A stretch of 64,000 nucleotides of DNA from positions 310,001 through 374,000 of the forward strand of contig CAWFHN010000011.1 in NCBI GenBank assembly GCA_963815665.1, in the 5' to 3' direction. This document shows positions 8,061 through 18,894 of this stretch, in pieces. The translations under genes and the position numbers were made by a program. The notes below the pieces were generated by a model. That model was not told where the DNA came from. It ran no database searches and saw only the letters and a program-made list of their open reading frames with translations. Numbering within the stretch: the stretch's first letter is position 1; every line of letters begins with the position of its first letter. This DNA is from DASUPK01 sp963815665. GTDB taxonomy: Bacteria > Actinomycetota > Thermoleophilia > Solirubrobacterales > 70-9.

Positions 8061-8908
8061 CTCGCGCGATGCTGATCACCCACACCCACCCCGAGGCCGC
8101 CTCGGACGAGGTCGCGGACGCCGTAGCCGCGACGGTGGAGGCTGCTCGTGCGGCCTCGGTGGGGCTCATCTCCACGCCCGACGAGCTCGAGAAGCACGGG
8201 GACGCCGCCGCCGGGATCGAGCGAGTGGAGGATGGCGAGCAACCCGACGTCTGCATCGTCCTGGGCGGGGACGGCAGCATCCTCTACGCGCTGCGCCGTT
8301 TCGCGGACACCGAGGTACCCGTCTTCGGCATCAACTACGGCACGATCGGCTTCCTGGCCGCCGTGGAGAGGGAGCAGCTCGCGGAGGGCCTGCAGCAGGC
8401 GTTCAGGGGCGACTTCGTGTCCATGGAGATGCCGGCCCTCAAGGTCCAGCTGCAGGTGGAGACACCTCTTGCGCTGAACGACGTCAGCTTCAACAGGCGG
8501 CCGGACGGCCGGGTCGCGGAGCTCTCCTATGCGATCGGCGAAGAGGAGGTGGGCAGCGTCCGCTGCGACGGACTGGTGGCCGCGACCCCGGCGGGCTCCA
8601 CGGGATACAACCTCGCGAACGCGGGGCCGATCCTGGCCTGGGGGGTGAAGGGGTACGTGGTCAGCTTCATCGCGCCGCACACCCTCGCCGCGAGAGCACT
8701 GGTGGTTGCGCCCGACGACGCGCTCCAGGTCCGCAACGCCGCCGGACGGGAGCCCGTGGAGATATCCCTCGACGGTGAGGCCGCCGGAGAGCTTGCGCCG
8801 GGGGACGGGCTCGAGATCCGCTTCGTGGAGTCGGTCAGCCGGCTCGCCCAGCTGCCGGGCTCGAGCTTCTATCACCGAATCCGCGAGAAGTTCGGGAAGC
8901 TCGCTTAG
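8057..8908 (+). CDS. nadK: NAD kinase
   Basis: NAD kinase phosphorylates NAD at the 2' position of its adenosine ribose to supply NADP. The 283-residue protein shows the ATP/NAD kinase landmarks: GGDGSIL near residue 75, NYGTIGFLA, the catalytic-domain NDV motif (ALNDVSFNR), and VAATPAGSTGYNLANAGPIL. It overlaps tlyA by four bases in the classic actinobacterial tlyA-nadK-recN order. In this genome the block is interrupted after nadK by a MarR/exporter pair. The 3' end overlaps the convergent marR-like gene by four bases. Confidence 0.95.
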   Translation: MTRAMLITHTHPEAASDEVADAVAATVEAARAASVGLISTPDELEKHGDAAAGIERVEDGEQPDVCIVLGGDGSILYALRRFADTEVPVFGINYGTIGFLAAVEREQLAEGLQQAFRGDFVSMEMPALKVQLQVETPLALNDVSFNRRPDGRVAELSYAIGEEEVGSVRCDGLVAATPAGSTGYNLANAGPILAWGVKGYVVSFIAPHTLAARALVVAPDDALQVRNAAGREPVEISLDGEAAGELAPGDGLEIRFVESVSRLAQLPGSSFYHRIREKFGKLA

Positions 8909-9369
8909 GCCGGCGAATCGCCCTCGACAATGGCGCTCAGCATTCGCCGAAGCTCCCGGCGTTCGCTCGCCGAGAGGGCGGACAGGGTCTCGTCGTAGAC
9001 CTCGTTCACCAGTGACACCGCCTTGCGCTGGACTCGCTTCCCTGAGGCGGTGGCCGCCAGGGCGTAGGCGCGGCGATCCTCGGGGTTGCGGGTGCGGTCC
9101 ACGTGTCCGGCGCGCTCGAGTTCATCGATCAGAGCGACCATCGTCGTCCGGTCGATCTTCATCACCTCGCCGAGGCGGCCCTGGGAGACCGGGCCCTCAT
9201 GTACCAGCAGAGTCAGCAGGCCGTAGTGCTTGACCGTCAGGCCCAGCGGCTCGAGCGCCTCATTGGCGCGGACATGGACGCGGTGGTGGGCCTTCGACAG
9301 CAGATAGCCGACTTGATCCGCGAGCGAAACGGGTATGGAGGAAAGCGTGGAATCTGCGGCAGGCGACAT
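8905..9369 (-). CDS. MarR-family transcriptional regulator
   Basis: A 154-residue winged-helix dimeric repressor. The DNA-binding core includes HYGLLTLLVHEGPVSQGRLGEVMKIDRTTMVALIDELE, followed by the wing motif RTRNPEDRRAYALAAT, which is characteristic of MarR. It diverges from a DHA2-type exporter gene. The 70-base intergenic space holds a perfect 7-3-7 palindrome, so autoregulation and control of the exporter are likely. MarR regulators of this kind usually release DNA on binding phenolic or drug-like ligands. Confidence 0.92.
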   Translation of the reverse strand: MSPAADSTLSSIPVSLADQVGYLLSKAHHRVHVRANEALEPLGLTVKHYGLLTLLVHEGPVSQGRLGEVMKIDRTTMVALIDELERAGHVDRTRNPEDRRAYALAATASGKRVQRKAVSLVNEVYDETLSALSASERRELRRMLSAIVEGDSPA

Positions 9370-9395
9370 GTGAACTGATTATCGACTATTCTGAT

Positions 9396-9412
9396 CGTCA
9401 GTACAACTGACG
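9396..9412. promoter_or_regulatory. probable MarR operator
   Basis: CGTCAGT-ACA-ACTGACG is a perfect 7-base inverted repeat with a three-base spacer. It is 28 bases upstream of the exporter start and 26 bases upstream of the divergent marR-like start. Size, symmetry and place are those of a MarR dimer site. Confidence 0.7.
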
Positions 9413-9440
9413 AAATTCCTTGAGGGAAGGTTGGTGCGGC

Positions 9441-10979
9441 ATGGAGCGGAAGTGGTGGAGCCTGCTGGCGGTTTGCCTGGCGACGTTCATGTTGCTGCTC
9501 GACATCACCGTCGTCAACGTCGCGCTGCCCGACATCCAGAAGGACCTCAACACCGACCTCACCGGGCTCCAGTGGGTGGTCGACGCCTACACGTTGTTGC
9601 TCTCCGCCTTCACGCTGACCATGGGGACGCTGGCCGATCGCTTCGGGCGGCGGCGTCTGTTCGTGATCGGAGTCGGAGTGTTCACCTTCGCATCGCTGCT
9701 CTGCGGGCTGGCGACCAGCGCAACCTTCCTGCACCTCGCCCGGGGCCTCCAGGGCATCGGCGGCGCGGCGATGTTCGCGACCTCGCTGGCGCTGATCGCG
9801 CAGGAGTTCCAAGGCCCCCAGCGCGGCGCGGCGATTGCCGCCTGGGGCGCGACGATCGGCGGCGCGGTCGCCGTCGGGCCGCTGGTGGGCGGGGCGCTCA
9901 CCGACGGGCTCGGCTGGGAGTGGATCTTCTTCGTCAACGTCCCGATCGGGATCGGCACCGTGATCCTCGCCGAGACCCAGGCCGGCGAGTCGCGCGATCC
10001 CGACGCGAAGCGCCTGGACTGGGCGGGCCTGCTCACCTTCTCACTCGGCCTCTTCGCGCTGATCTTCGGCCTGCTGCGAGGTAACGCCGAGGGCTGGGGC
10101 AGCGGCGTGATCGTCGGCTCGCTGGCTGCTGCCGTCGTCCTGCTCGCGGCGTTCGTGCTCTTGGAGTGGCACCAGGAGCACGCGATGTTCGATCTCAACC
10201 TGTTCCGCAAGCCCGCGTTCTCGGGCGTCTCCTACGGGACCTTCGCGATCGGCGCCGGGATGTTCGCGATGTTCCTCTACATCACGATCTACATGCAGAG
10301 CGTGATCGGGATGACGCCGCTCCAGGCTGGCGTCCGCTTCCTGCCCCTGACCCTGTTCGCTTTCATCGTGCCGCTCGCCACCCGCAACCTGGTCGCGAAG
10401 CTTCCGGCGCGGGTGCCGCTGACGATCGGACTGACGCTCGTCGGCATCGGGCTCCTGCTGATGCGCGGCGCCAAGCCCGACTCGGAGTGGACGACCCTGC
10501 TGGCCGGGTTCATGGTCAGCGGCTTCGGCATCGGCCTTGCGAACCCGTCAATCGCCTCGACCGCGCTTGGGGTCGTGCCCGCGGCGCGATCTGGCATGGC
10601 TTCCGGGATCAACAACACGATGCGGATCGCCGGCGTGGCGACCGGGATCGCCGCCCTGGGCGCGGTGTTCCAGAGCAAGATCACGGATCAGCTCCACACG
10701 CTGCTGCCACAGGCGCCGAGCGGGTTCGCCGACGGGGTCGCCGCGAGCGGCACGGCGGCCGCGGACCAGACCCCGCCGCAGCTCCACGACCAGGCATTCC
10801 ACGCGGCGGGCGTTGCGTTCACAAACGCCTTCAACGACATCCTCCTGATCGGCGCGCTAATCCTGTTCACCGGCGCGGTCGCCGTCGCGGCCCTGGTGCG
10901 CCAGAGCGACTTCGTCCCGCACGGAGCGCCCGAGGGGGCGGGAGCGCCCGAGGAGGCGCAGGAGCCGGCTGCTGCGTAG
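9441..10979 (+). CDS. MFS multidrug exporter, DHA2/EmrB type
   Basis: A 512-residue, 14-span drug:proton antiporter. It begins MERKWWSLLAVCLATFMLLLD, with the family hallmark DITVVNVALPDIQKDL, then LQWVVDAYTL and the GTLADRFGRRRLF loop. Motif C appears as GAVAVGPLVGGAL and the tail is Pro/Ala/Glu-rich and cytosolic. The ATG at 9441 has a GGAAGG ribosome site; a TTG at 9420 is less likely. The divergent MarR gene and the operator palindrome suggest ligand-induced expression. The cassette separates nadK from recN, which adjoin in many relatives. Confidence 0.92.
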   Translation: MERKWWSLLAVCLATFMLLLDITVVNVALPDIQKDLNTDLTGLQWVVDAYTLLLSAFTLTMGTLADRFGRRRLFVIGVGVFTFASLLCGLATSATFLHLARGLQGIGGAAMFATSLALIAQEFQGPQRGAAIAAWGATIGGAVAVGPLVGGALTDGLGWEWIFFVNVPIGIGTVILAETQAGESRDPDAKRLDWAGLLTFSLGLFALIFGLLRGNAEGWGSGVIVGSLAAAVVLLAAFVLLEWHQEHAMFDLNLFRKPAFSGVSYGTFAIGAGMFAMFLYITIYMQSVIGMTPLQAGVRFLPLTLFAFIVPLATRNLVAKLPARVPLTIGLTLVGIGLLLMRGAKPDSEWTTLLAGFMVSGFGIGLANPSIASTALGVVPAARSGMASGINNTMRIAGVATGIAALGAVFQSKITDQLHTLLPQAPSGFADGVAASGTAAADQTPPQLHDQAFHAAGVAFTNAFNDILLIGALILFTGAVAVAALVRQSDFVPHGAPEGAGAPEEAQEPAAA

Positions 10980-11002
10980 CGGCCACCAGGCCGCTCCACC
11001 TT

Positions 11003-11031
11003 GGAGCGAAGGGCGAAGCCCGTAGCGACTT
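11003..11031 (+). repeat. dispersed 29-base repeat, copy B
   Basis: Matches copy A at 1072-1100 (opposite orientation) at 26 of 29 positions, including 18 consecutive identical bases. It lies in the 136-base gap between the exporter and recN. A further GGCGAAGCC core occurs about 50 bases downstream, and a similar degenerate sequence ends the glycosyltransferase gene near 30.39 kb. Confidence 0.6.
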
Positions 11032-11115
11032 GGAGCGGGCGGCCGCTTGTGGCCGCGATCTGATGGCGAAGCCGGGGAAGAATCCGTCGGAGGTCAGCGT
11101 TAGAACGGGGGGCGA

Positions 11116-12792
11116 ATGCTCCTCGAGCTCCGAATCGAGAACCTGCTGCTCATCGAGCGCGCCGAGCTGCGGCTCGGTCCGGGCCTGAACGCGATCACTG
11201 GGGAGACCGGAGCCGGCAAGACGATCCTCGCGCACTCCTTCGACCTGCTGATGGGCGGGAAGGCGCGGGCTCAGATCGTGCGGCCCGGGGCGAGCGAGGC
11301 CTATGTGGAGGGAGTCTTCGAGCTTCCCGATGGCCTGCTCGACGACCCGGAGCTGGCCGAGATCGCGGAGCGGCTGCCCGAGGGCGCCACCGAGGTCGCG
11401 GTGGGTCGGCGCGTCTCGGCGACGGGCAGGACGAGCGCCTTCCTCGCCGGCCGCTCGGCCTCGGCGCCGGATCTCCAGGCGCTGGGCTCGCGGCTGCTCG
11501 CCTTCTACGGACAGCACGAGCATCGCAAGCTGACCCTGTCGGGCGCGCAGCTCGAGACGCTCGACGGCTTCGCGGGCGACCAGCATCTCGAACGACGCCG
11601 CGCCTATCGCGACGCCCATGCCGAGGTCATCCGGATCGAGCGGGAGCTGTCGCGGATCCGCGAGCGCGAGGGGGCCCGGGAGCGAGACCTGGACATCCTG
11701 CGCTACGAGCTGGAGGAGATCGAGGCCGCGAAGCCCGATCCCGCCGAGGACGGCGAGTTGGCGACCGAGCGCGAGCGTCTCCGTCATGCCGAGGCACTCA
11801 GGGCCGCGGCGGCCGAGGCGATGGCCGCCGTGGCAGGTGACGGCGACGGCGGAGCATCGGAGGCGATGGGGGCGGCGGAGGCGGCGCTCACCGCGCGGGA
11901 GGGGGTCGACGCCGAGCTCGACAGGCTCGCGGAGGCCGCCACGGGCCTGCGGGTCGAGCTGCAGGAGCTGGCCGCGGAGCTTCGCGGATATGCCGAGGGC
12001 ATCGAGGCGGAGCCCGGCCGGCTCGAGCAGGTCGAGGAGCGCCTGGACGTGCTCGATCGGCTGCGGCGCAAGCACGGCGGCTCGATCGAGTCCGTGCTCG
12101 CTCACGCGGAGCGCTGTCGCACGGAGATCGCGACGATCGAGGGCGCGGAGGAGACGACCGATCGGCTCGAGAAGGATCTGGCGAAGGCGTTCAGGAAGAG
12201 GACCGACCTCGCCGCCCAGCTGAGCGAGGTGCGGGCCAAGGCCGCCAGGCGGCTCGAGAAGCGCGTCGCGGCGGAGCTCGACCAACTGGCGATGAGCGGT
12301 GCGAAGCTCGAGGTGAGCCTCGAGCCGCACTCCGAGGGGTTCGGGGCGCTCGGCCAGGAGAGGGTCACGTTCCAGGTCGCGACCAATCCCGGGATGCCCA
12401 CATCGCCGCTGCGAGATGCCGTGTCCGGAGGCGAGCTCTCCCGGGTCATGCTCGCGCTCGCCGGTCAGGGCGCCAGGGGCGGCGCCGGGACTTACGTCTT
12501 CGACGAGATCGACGCGGGCGTCGGCGGCAACACCGCCAAGGCCGTGGGGGAGAGGCTGCGGAGCCTGGGTGAGGAGCGCCAGGTCCTCTGCATCACCCAC
12601 CTTCCGCAGGTGGCCTCCATGGCCGAGATCCACTTCCGGATCGAGAAGGACATCGACGGAGGCCAGGCGACCGCGCGGGTCGAGCGCGTCGACGGGGACC
12701 GCTTGGTCGCGGAGATCGTCCGCATGCTGGGCGGCGACGACGGCGATGAGGCGGCGGACCGCCACGCCCGCCAGCTTCTGAAGGCCGCCTGA
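11116..12792 (+). CDS. recN: DNA repair protein RecN
   Basis: RecN is an SMC-like ATPase that acts at double-strand breaks with RecA. The 558-residue protein has the N-terminal Walker A ITGETGAGKTIL (residues 27-38), a central coiled-coil region rich in Glu, Arg and Ala (about 160-370), and the C-terminal signature and Walker B portions (VSGGELSRVMLAL, YVFDEIDAGVGGNTA) followed by CITHLPQVASMA. Length and domain order are normal. The gene lies directly upstream of steA, as in many actinobacteria, but its usual neighbour nadK is separated by the MarR/exporter cassette. Confidence 0.96.
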   Translation: MLLELRIENLLLIERAELRLGPGLNAITGETGAGKTILAHSFDLLMGGKARAQIVRPGASEAYVEGVFELPDGLLDDPELAEIAERLPEGATEVAVGRRVSATGRTSAFLAGRSASAPDLQALGSRLLAFYGQHEHRKLTLSGAQLETLDGFAGDQHLERRRAYRDAHAEVIRIERELSRIREREGARERDLDILRYELEEIEAAKPDPAEDGELATERERLRHAEALRAAAAEAMAAVAGDGDGGASEAMGAAEAALTAREGVDAELDRLAEAATGLRVELQELAAELRGYAEGIEAEPGRLEQVEERLDVLDRLRRKHGGSIESVLAHAERCRTEIATIEGAEETTDRLEKDLAKAFRKRTDLAAQLSEVRAKAARRLEKRVAAELDQLAMSGAKLEVSLEPHSEGFGALGQERVTFQVATNPGMPTSPLRDAVSGGELSRVMLALAGQGARGGAGTYVFDEIDAGVGGNTAKAVGERLRSLGEERQVLCITHLPQVASMAEIHFRIEKDIDGGQATARVERVDGDRLVAEIVRMLGGDDGDEAADRHARQLLKAA

Positions 12793-12808
12793 ACATAGTC
12801 TCCCGGCG

Positions 12809-13813
12809 ATGGCGATCGCCACCGTCAGATCGATCCGCGGGACCGCCCGCCTCGGCCGGCGCACCAAGGACCTGGTGAAGCGCCTCGGCCCCGGCGACGT
12901 GGCGGTGATCGACCACCGCAACCTCGATCGAATCGCGGCGGAGGAGCTCGCGGCATGCGGCGCCGGCGCCGCGCTCAACGCGGCCCCGTCGTCCGACGGC
13001 ACCTACCCGAACACCGGTCCGCTCGCCCTCGTGCGCGCCGGGGTGCCGCTGATCGACGTTGGGCCCGAGCTCTTCGAGCGGATCGCGGATGGAGACCCGC
13101 TGGAGATCGACGGTGGGCGCATCCACTCGGGCGGGCGGCTGATCGCCGAGGGCCGGGTGCTGGAGGCGGAGGAGCTGGCGATGCAGCTCGAGGATCAGCG
13201 CCGCCGGATCGACAGCGCTCTGCATGACTTCACGGAGAACACGATGGCCCACCTGCGCGAGGAGGGGGGCCTGCTGTTCGGCACGATCGACCTCCCCGAG
13301 ACGAGGACTCGCTTTCGCGACCGGCACGTCCTGATCGTGGTGCGCGGCACCGATCACGTTCGCGACCTCCGCGCGCTGCGCGCCTACATCGAGGACGTCC
13401 ACCCGATCCTGGTGGGCGTCGACGGAGGCGCCGACGCGATCGTCCGCGAGGACTTCGTCCCCGACGTGATCCTCGGCGACATGGACTCGGCTGGCGAGCC
13501 GGCACTGCGCAGCGGCGCCGAGCTGATCGTGCACGCCTATTCCGACGGCCGGGCCCCGGGGTCCGAGCGGCTCCGCCGCCTCGGGCTCGCGCACACCGTG
13601 ATCCCCTCCGCCGGAACGAGCCAGGACGTGGCGATGCTGCTCGCCTTCGAGAAGGGCGCGGCGTTGATCGTCAGCGTCGGCGCGCACTTCAACCTCGTTG
13701 AGTTCCTGGAGCGGCGCAGGGGAGGGATGTCGTCGACATTCCTCACGCGCCTGCGGATCGGCGAGACCCTGGTCGACGCGAAGGGCGTCAGCCACCTCTA
13801 CCCGGCCCGTTAG
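12809..13813 (+). CDS. steA: SteA-like protein (thiamine pyrophosphokinase-related fold)
   Basis: A 334-residue protein of the family that includes Corynebacterium SteA, implicated in cytokinesis and cell-wall work with its membrane partner SteB. An N-terminal region (LGPGDVAVIDHRNLDRIAAEEL, and SSDGTYPNTGPLALVRAGVPLIDVG) is followed by a domain resembling thiamine pyrophosphokinase, with LVGVDGGADAIV and DVILGDMDSAG. A C-terminal membrane-facing helix may be present in HFNLVEFLERRR. The start ATG lies 16 bases after recN. The next gene is not a SteB-like protein but a short glycosyltransferase-4-like membrane protein, which may be its functional partner here. Confidence 0.85.
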   Translation: MAIATVRSIRGTARLGRRTKDLVKRLGPGDVAVIDHRNLDRIAAEELAACGAGAALNAAPSSDGTYPNTGPLALVRAGVPLIDVGPELFERIADGDPLEIDGGRIHSGGRLIAEGRVLEAEELAMQLEDQRRRIDSALHDFTENTMAHLREEGGLLFGTIDLPETRTRFRDRHVLIVVRGTDHVRDLRALRAYIEDVHPILVGVDGGADAIVREDFVPDVILGDMDSAGEPALRSGAELIVHAYSDGRAPGSERLRRLGLAHTVIPSAGTSQDVAMLLAFEKGAALIVSVGAHFNLVEFLERRRGGMSSTFLTRLRIGETLVDAKGVSHLYPAR

Positions 13814-13819
13814 CGATCC

Positions 13820-14514
13820 GTGCCGCACAGGACCAACTACCGCGGTCGATCGGTTGCCTTTCCACTCGGCGCGGTTCTCGTCGTGGCGGCGCTGGCCGCC
13901 CTCGCCGCGGACTTCAGCCGCTGGCTCGTCTTCCTCTCCGGCGTGGGCTGCCTCGGGCTGCTCGACGACCTGATCGTGGCCGGCCCCCGTGGCTGGCGGG
14001 GGCACGCTCGCGCCGTCGTCCGAGGCGAGCTCTCGACCGGCGCGATCAAGGCCGCCGGGACGGCGGCTCTCGCCGCATACGCCGCGGCGGGTACCGGCGC
14101 CACCGGGCTGGACTACGTCGCCGAGATCGGTGTGCTCACGCTGGCGGCGCACCTCGGCAATCTCCTCGACACCCGCCCCGGCCGCTCCGAGAAGGCGCTG
14201 GCCCTGACCGGAGCGCTCGCCTGCGCGAGCTCCTGGAGCCTGGCTCCGCTCGAACCCATCGCCGCCCTGATCGGGCCGGTGGCGGTGGGCGCCTGGTTCA
14301 CCCTGCGCGAGCGGGCGATGCTCGGCGACAGCGGGGCGAGCCTGGCCGGGGGGATGATCGGCGTCATCCTCGTCACCGCTTTGGCAGCGCCGGCGACCTA
14401 CGCGGCGCTCGCCGGCCTGATCGCGATCTCGGTATATGGGGAATCACGTTCGATCTCCTCCGCCATCGGCCGGATTCCGCTCCTCGAGCGACTAGACTCG
14501 CTGGGCAGATCGAA

Positions 14515-14518
<4 letters not shown>
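13820..14518 (+). CDS. short MraY/WecA-like membrane glycosyltransferase (GT4 fold)
   Basis: A 232-residue membrane protein with about seven to eight spans. Three motifs place it near the polyprenyl-phosphate sugar-1-phosphate transferases: GLLDDLIVAG (the Asp-Asp motif), NLLDTRPGRSEKAL (the Asn/Asp nucleotide-binding loop) and MLGDSGASLAGG (compare LGDTGS in MraY). It is much shorter than MraY or WecA (about 320-360 residues), so it may be a minimal member. It uses a GTG start 7 bases after steA and its stop overlaps the pyrG TTG start. Its place between steA and pyrG suggests a cell-wall or lipid-carrier role. Confidence 0.7.
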
Positions 14519-16214
<1,696 letters not shown>

Positions 16215-16218
<4 letters not shown>

Positions 16219-16670
16219 ACGGTCGCCAGAACCACGATCGCGACCAGGAAGATCAGCGTCGCGAACGAGAGCGCGCCGATCTTGATTCGCCAGCGCGAGC
16301 TGATCCCGGCGACGCCGAAGAGGAAGAGCGAGGTGGCCAGGATGACCTCAGCCAGCGTGTAGCGCGACGCCTTGTCCTGGTGGTCCTCGGCGTGCAGGAC
16401 CTCGGTGGTCGAGACCTCCTCCAGCGTTCGGCCGCGCGGCGTCCGGATGCCGGCGGCGGTGGCCTGCAGCAGATCGTGGGTGGCGTGATGGAAGTCGACG
16501 GTCGCCTTGTGCTCCTGGTGCTCGTTGAGGTAGACGGAGCCTGCCGTGACGATCGCGGCGAGGCCCAGCGCGATCGCGATGATGATGTCCAGGCGGCTCT
16601 CCCAGGCGCTCGAGGGCGCGCCCGAGGCGGGTTTTGCGTGGTGCTCGACATGAGCGGGTCGCCGGGCCAT
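16215..16670 (-). CDS. DUF4337-like membrane protein
   Basis: A 151-residue protein with one N-terminal span (IIIAIALGLAAIVTAGSVYL), a charged His/Glu-rich middle section (NEHQEHKATVDFHHATHDLLQ) and two C-terminal spans (LAEVILATSLFLFGVAGI and IGALSFATLIFLVAIVVL). This three-span layout resembles DUF4337-type proteins, but the assignment is by layout only. Its stop overlaps the convergent pyrG stop. No function is known. Confidence 0.6.
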
Positions 16671-16731
16671 GCGGATCTTCTATCAGCGTCGGCGGCGCCG
16701 GAGCGTGCTAGCGTCATAGCCTGTCGCGATC

Positions 16732-17858
16732 GTGACCGCGGACGATCAGCGCATGCTCGACCGATTCGTCCGTCTCTGCGAGGTCGCGAGTCCCACCGGG
16801 CAGGAGCGCGAGGTTGCCGATGTGGTCCTCGACGAGCTGCGCGGGCACGGATGTCGAGTCGACCGAGGATGGCTCCGCCGTGCCCGGCGCGGGCCGGGGC
16901 CGGGAACCTGATCGCCCGAATCCCGGGCCGAGGCGAGGGATGGCTGTCGTTCTTCGCCCACCTCGACACGGTCCCGCACGACGGCCCGATCGAGGTCGCG
17001 CGCGAGAACGGCGTCTTTCGCACCCGCGGCGACACGATCCTGGGCGCCGACAACAAGGCCGCCGTGACGGTGCTGATGGAGATGGCTGCCCGTCACGCGG
17101 CGGATCCAGGAACGCTCGGGCTGGAGCTCGTCTTCACGGTGGCCGAGGAGGATGGCCTGCGGGGCGCTAGGGAGCTCGACATCTCGGCGCTGCGCGCGCC
17201 CTTCGGCTTCGTTCTGGACCACGCCACACCGATCGGCGAGGTGATCGTGGCGGCGCCCACCTACAAGAGGCTGATCGCGGAGTTCACCGGGCACGAGGCG
17301 CACGCGGGCATCAACCCGGAGGACGGGCACAGCGCGATCGCGGCGGCCGCCGCGGCCGTGGCGGGGATGAAGCTCGGGCGCCTCGACGAGGAGACGACGG
17401 CCAACGTGGGCATCATCGAGGGTGGCACCGCCTCCAACGTCGTCGCGGGGCACTGCCGCATCCTCGGCGAGGCGCGCAGCGTCGACGGAGAGCGCGCGGC
17501 GGCGACGATCGGCGAGATGGTGGACGCGTGCACCTGGGCCGCCGGCGAGCAGGGGTGTGACGTCGACGCGAAGGTGATCGAGATGTTTCGCGGCTACCGG
17601 CTCGACACGAAGTCCGTGGCGGTGGGGATCGCCTCGGAGGCATTGCGGCGAACCGGGCATGAGCCCGAGCTGGTCGCAACGGGCGGAGGCAGCGATGCGA
17701 ACGCGCTGGTCGCCTCCGGCTACGAGGCCGTGCTGCTCGCCAACGGGACCGAGGCGAACCACACACCCGACGAGCTGGTTACGGAAGCGGCGATCGTGGA
17801 GATGCTGAGGGTGTGCGAGGCGGCGACCGAGATCGCTGGCGATGCTGAAGCTTCGTAG
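16732..17858 (+). CDS. M20-family peptidase (PepT-like), frameshifted
   Basis: A zinc-dependent tripeptidase or aminoacylase-type enzyme. The N-terminus (GTG 16732, LDRFVRLCEVASPTGQEREVADVVLDELRGHG) is in frame 1. A short stretch EDGSAVPGAG follows in frame 2 from about 16864. The rest, from AGNLIARIPG at about 16905, is in frame 3 and intact to 17858. It contains the metal ligands in FFAHLDTVPHDG, GADNKAA and EEDGLRGAR and the lid-domain segment GHEAHAGINPEDG. Two single-base insertions, near 16863-16864 and in the G/C-rich run 16890-16905, would explain this. Similar insertions in nearby genes point to sequence error. The 3' end overlaps the DUF3866 gene by 17 bases. Confidence 0.8.
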
Positions 17859-18894
17859 GGGGGTGGTCACCCGGGCGGATCCGCTCGCGATCCGAGTGGG
17901 TGCTGAGGAGAGGCGGGCGTGGGCCGACGAGGTACTCATCGGCGAGGTGCTCGAGGGCGATGAGGTGATCGTCAACACCGAGGCTCTCGACCTGGGCCTC
18001 GGCTCGGGCGGATTCGACGTCGTGCACGTCAACCTGACACGAGGGCTCGATGGGCAGGGAGCCGACGAGGCGACGGCGCTGAAGCTCAACTACACGTCGC
18101 TCCAGCACCCGGTTGAGCCGGTCGAGGCCAGAGCGAATGAGGGCACGGAGCGGCGCATCCCGGTTCTGGTGCTCTCGCTGCACGGCCAGCTGGCGCCCGC
18201 CGCCTGGGCCGCCGGGCGCGCCGGGCCCGAGATGCGGGTCGGCTACATCCAGACCTTCGGCGGCGCGCTGCCGGGGTCGCTTTCGGATGACCTCCGCATG
18301 CTTCGCCGGGCCGGGCTGATCTGCGAGCACGTCACGGCGGGCCCCGCGTACGGCGGCGAGATCGAGGCGCTCACCGTGATCGGCGCGCTGCAGGCCGCCG
18401 GCGGGTCACTGGGCTGGGACGCCGCGATCGCCGGCCCGGGCCCCGGGATCGCCGGGTCCGGATCGGCGCTCGGTCACGGCGGGATGGCGGCGCTCGACGC
18501 TGCGCACGCCTCGCTGACCCTCGGGCTCGAGACGTTGATCGCGCCGAGGATGTCGAGCGCGGACCCCAGGCCGCGGCACCGGGGCCTGAGCCACCACACG
18601 GCGACCGTGCTCCGGATGCTTCTCGGCGACGTGCGGGTCCCTGCCCCTGCCGCCGAGCACGCGCCGTGGCCGCGGATCGGCGGTGACGATGGGCCGCTCG
18701 ATCAGCTCCGCGAGGCCTGCGCGGACCGGCACGAGATCTGGTCCCGCGAGGCGCCGATCGACGAGTACGCCGCCAGCGACCTGCCCGCGACGCACATGGG
18801 CCGCGAGCTCGCCGACGATGAGCTCTTCTTCGCGGCTGCGCTCGCCGCCGGCGACGGCCTGGCCGCCGCGGCGCTGACCGAGAGCGTCAGGTGA
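17842..18894 (+). CDS. DUF3866 family protein
   Basis: A 350-residue protein of the actinobacterial DUF3866 family. Recognisable blocks are an N-terminal beta-rich region (VVTRADPLAIRVG), HVNLTRGLDGQGADEATALKLNYTSLQHPVEPVE, VLSLHGQLAPAAWA, MRVGYIQTFGGALPGSLSDDL, GPAYGGEIEALTV, and AIAGPGPGIAGSGSALGHGG, which looks like a nucleotide or phosphate loop. The function is unknown. It sits between a peptidase and a NUDIX gene, overlapping both, and such clusters are commonly co-transcribed with xerD. Confidence 0.88.
   Translation: MLKLRRGVVTRADPLAIRVGAEERRAWADEVLIGEVLEGDEVIVNTEALDLGLGSGGFDVVHVNLTRGLDGQGADEATALKLNYTSLQHPVEPVEARANEGTERRIPVLVLSLHGQLAPAAWAAGRAGPEMRVGYIQTFGGALPGSLSDDLRMLRRAGLICEHVTAGPAYGGEIEALTVIGALQAAGGSLGWDAAIAGPGPGIAGSGSALGHGGMAALDAAHASLTLGLETLIAPRMSSADPRPRHRGLSHHTATVLRMLLGDVRVPAPAAEHAPWPRIGGDDGPLDQLREACADRHEIWSREAPIDEYAASDLPATHMGRELADDELFFAAALAAGDGLAAAALTESVR

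Noticed and set aside
10867..13002. Very long minus-strand open frame opposite recN
   Set aside because: No domain or ribosome site; recN is unmistakable on the plus strand.
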